A stretch of 14,520 nt of DNA, from assembly GCA_016288355.1 (NCBI GenBank), contig JAEEYY010000020.1:1-14520 (forward strand), read 5' to 3'. Under the pieces are notes generated by a model. The model had not been told where the DNA came from and searched no databases. It saw nothing but the letters and a program-made list of their open reading frames with translations. Positions 14,520-14,520 of the stretch are shown piece by piece. The DNA comes from Synergistes sp. Lineage in GTDB: Bacteria; Synergistota; Synergistia; Synergistales; Synergistaceae. Position 1 is the first letter of the stretch; each line of letters opens with the position of its first letter. Both the position numbers and the translations under genes were made by a program.

Positions 14520-14520
14520 C

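Noticed and set aside
1..14520. CRISPR array, tRNA genes, insertion sequence or phage attachment site
   Set aside because: No regularly spaced repeats, no cloverleaf, no transposase or integrase, and no target-site duplication were seen.

Overview
The window is bacterial chromosome. It is dominated by a nearly complete division and cell wall (dcw) operon on the minus strand. Reading from the promoter at about 10.4 kb down to base 1, the order is mraZ, rsmH, ftsL, ftsI, murE, murF, mraY, murD, ftsW and the 5' part of murG, which runs off the left edge. Gene order, tight overlaps (ATGA and TGATG junctions) and shared direction indicate one transcription unit. MurE carries the DNPR motif of meso-diaminopimelate-adding enzymes, so the peptidoglycan is probably DAP type. 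FtsI has no visible PASTA domain. The GC-rich coding sequence, the gene order and the general look of the proteins would fit a Synergistota-type anaerobe (for example the Cloacibacillus group), but this is an impression. A clostridial or other origin is not excluded.

The dcw operon has a readable control region. A consensus -10 box is followed by three 10-bp direct repeats (AAAGTGGGAT-like), the last of which overlaps the mraZ ribosome binding site. This is the expected architecture of a MraZ autoregulatory operator. The first genes supply the regulator (MraZ), a 16S rRNA methyltransferase (RsmH) and the divisome proteins FtsL and FtsI. The next genes make UDP-MurNAc-pentapeptide (MurE, MurF, MurD), lipid I (MraY) and lipid II (MurG). 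FtsW then polymerises the glycan at the septum.

Divergent from the operon, after an AT-rich spacer with two adjacent perfect palindromes, lies the RNase P RNA gene rnpB with an extended -10 promoter. Next on the plus strand comes a histidine-phosphatase-family gene. A Fic-domain gene (class II, self-inhibited AMP transferase type) follows, with its own extended -10 promoter and terminator.

The most notable accessory signal lies just upstream of fic. A 13-codon stub there reproduces the 3' end of fic, including its stop codon, and is followed at the same distance by a near-identical terminator hairpin. This looks like the remains of a duplicated or exchanged fic locus. The right edge holds the 3' part of an unrecognised gene on the minus strand, open to the end of the window.
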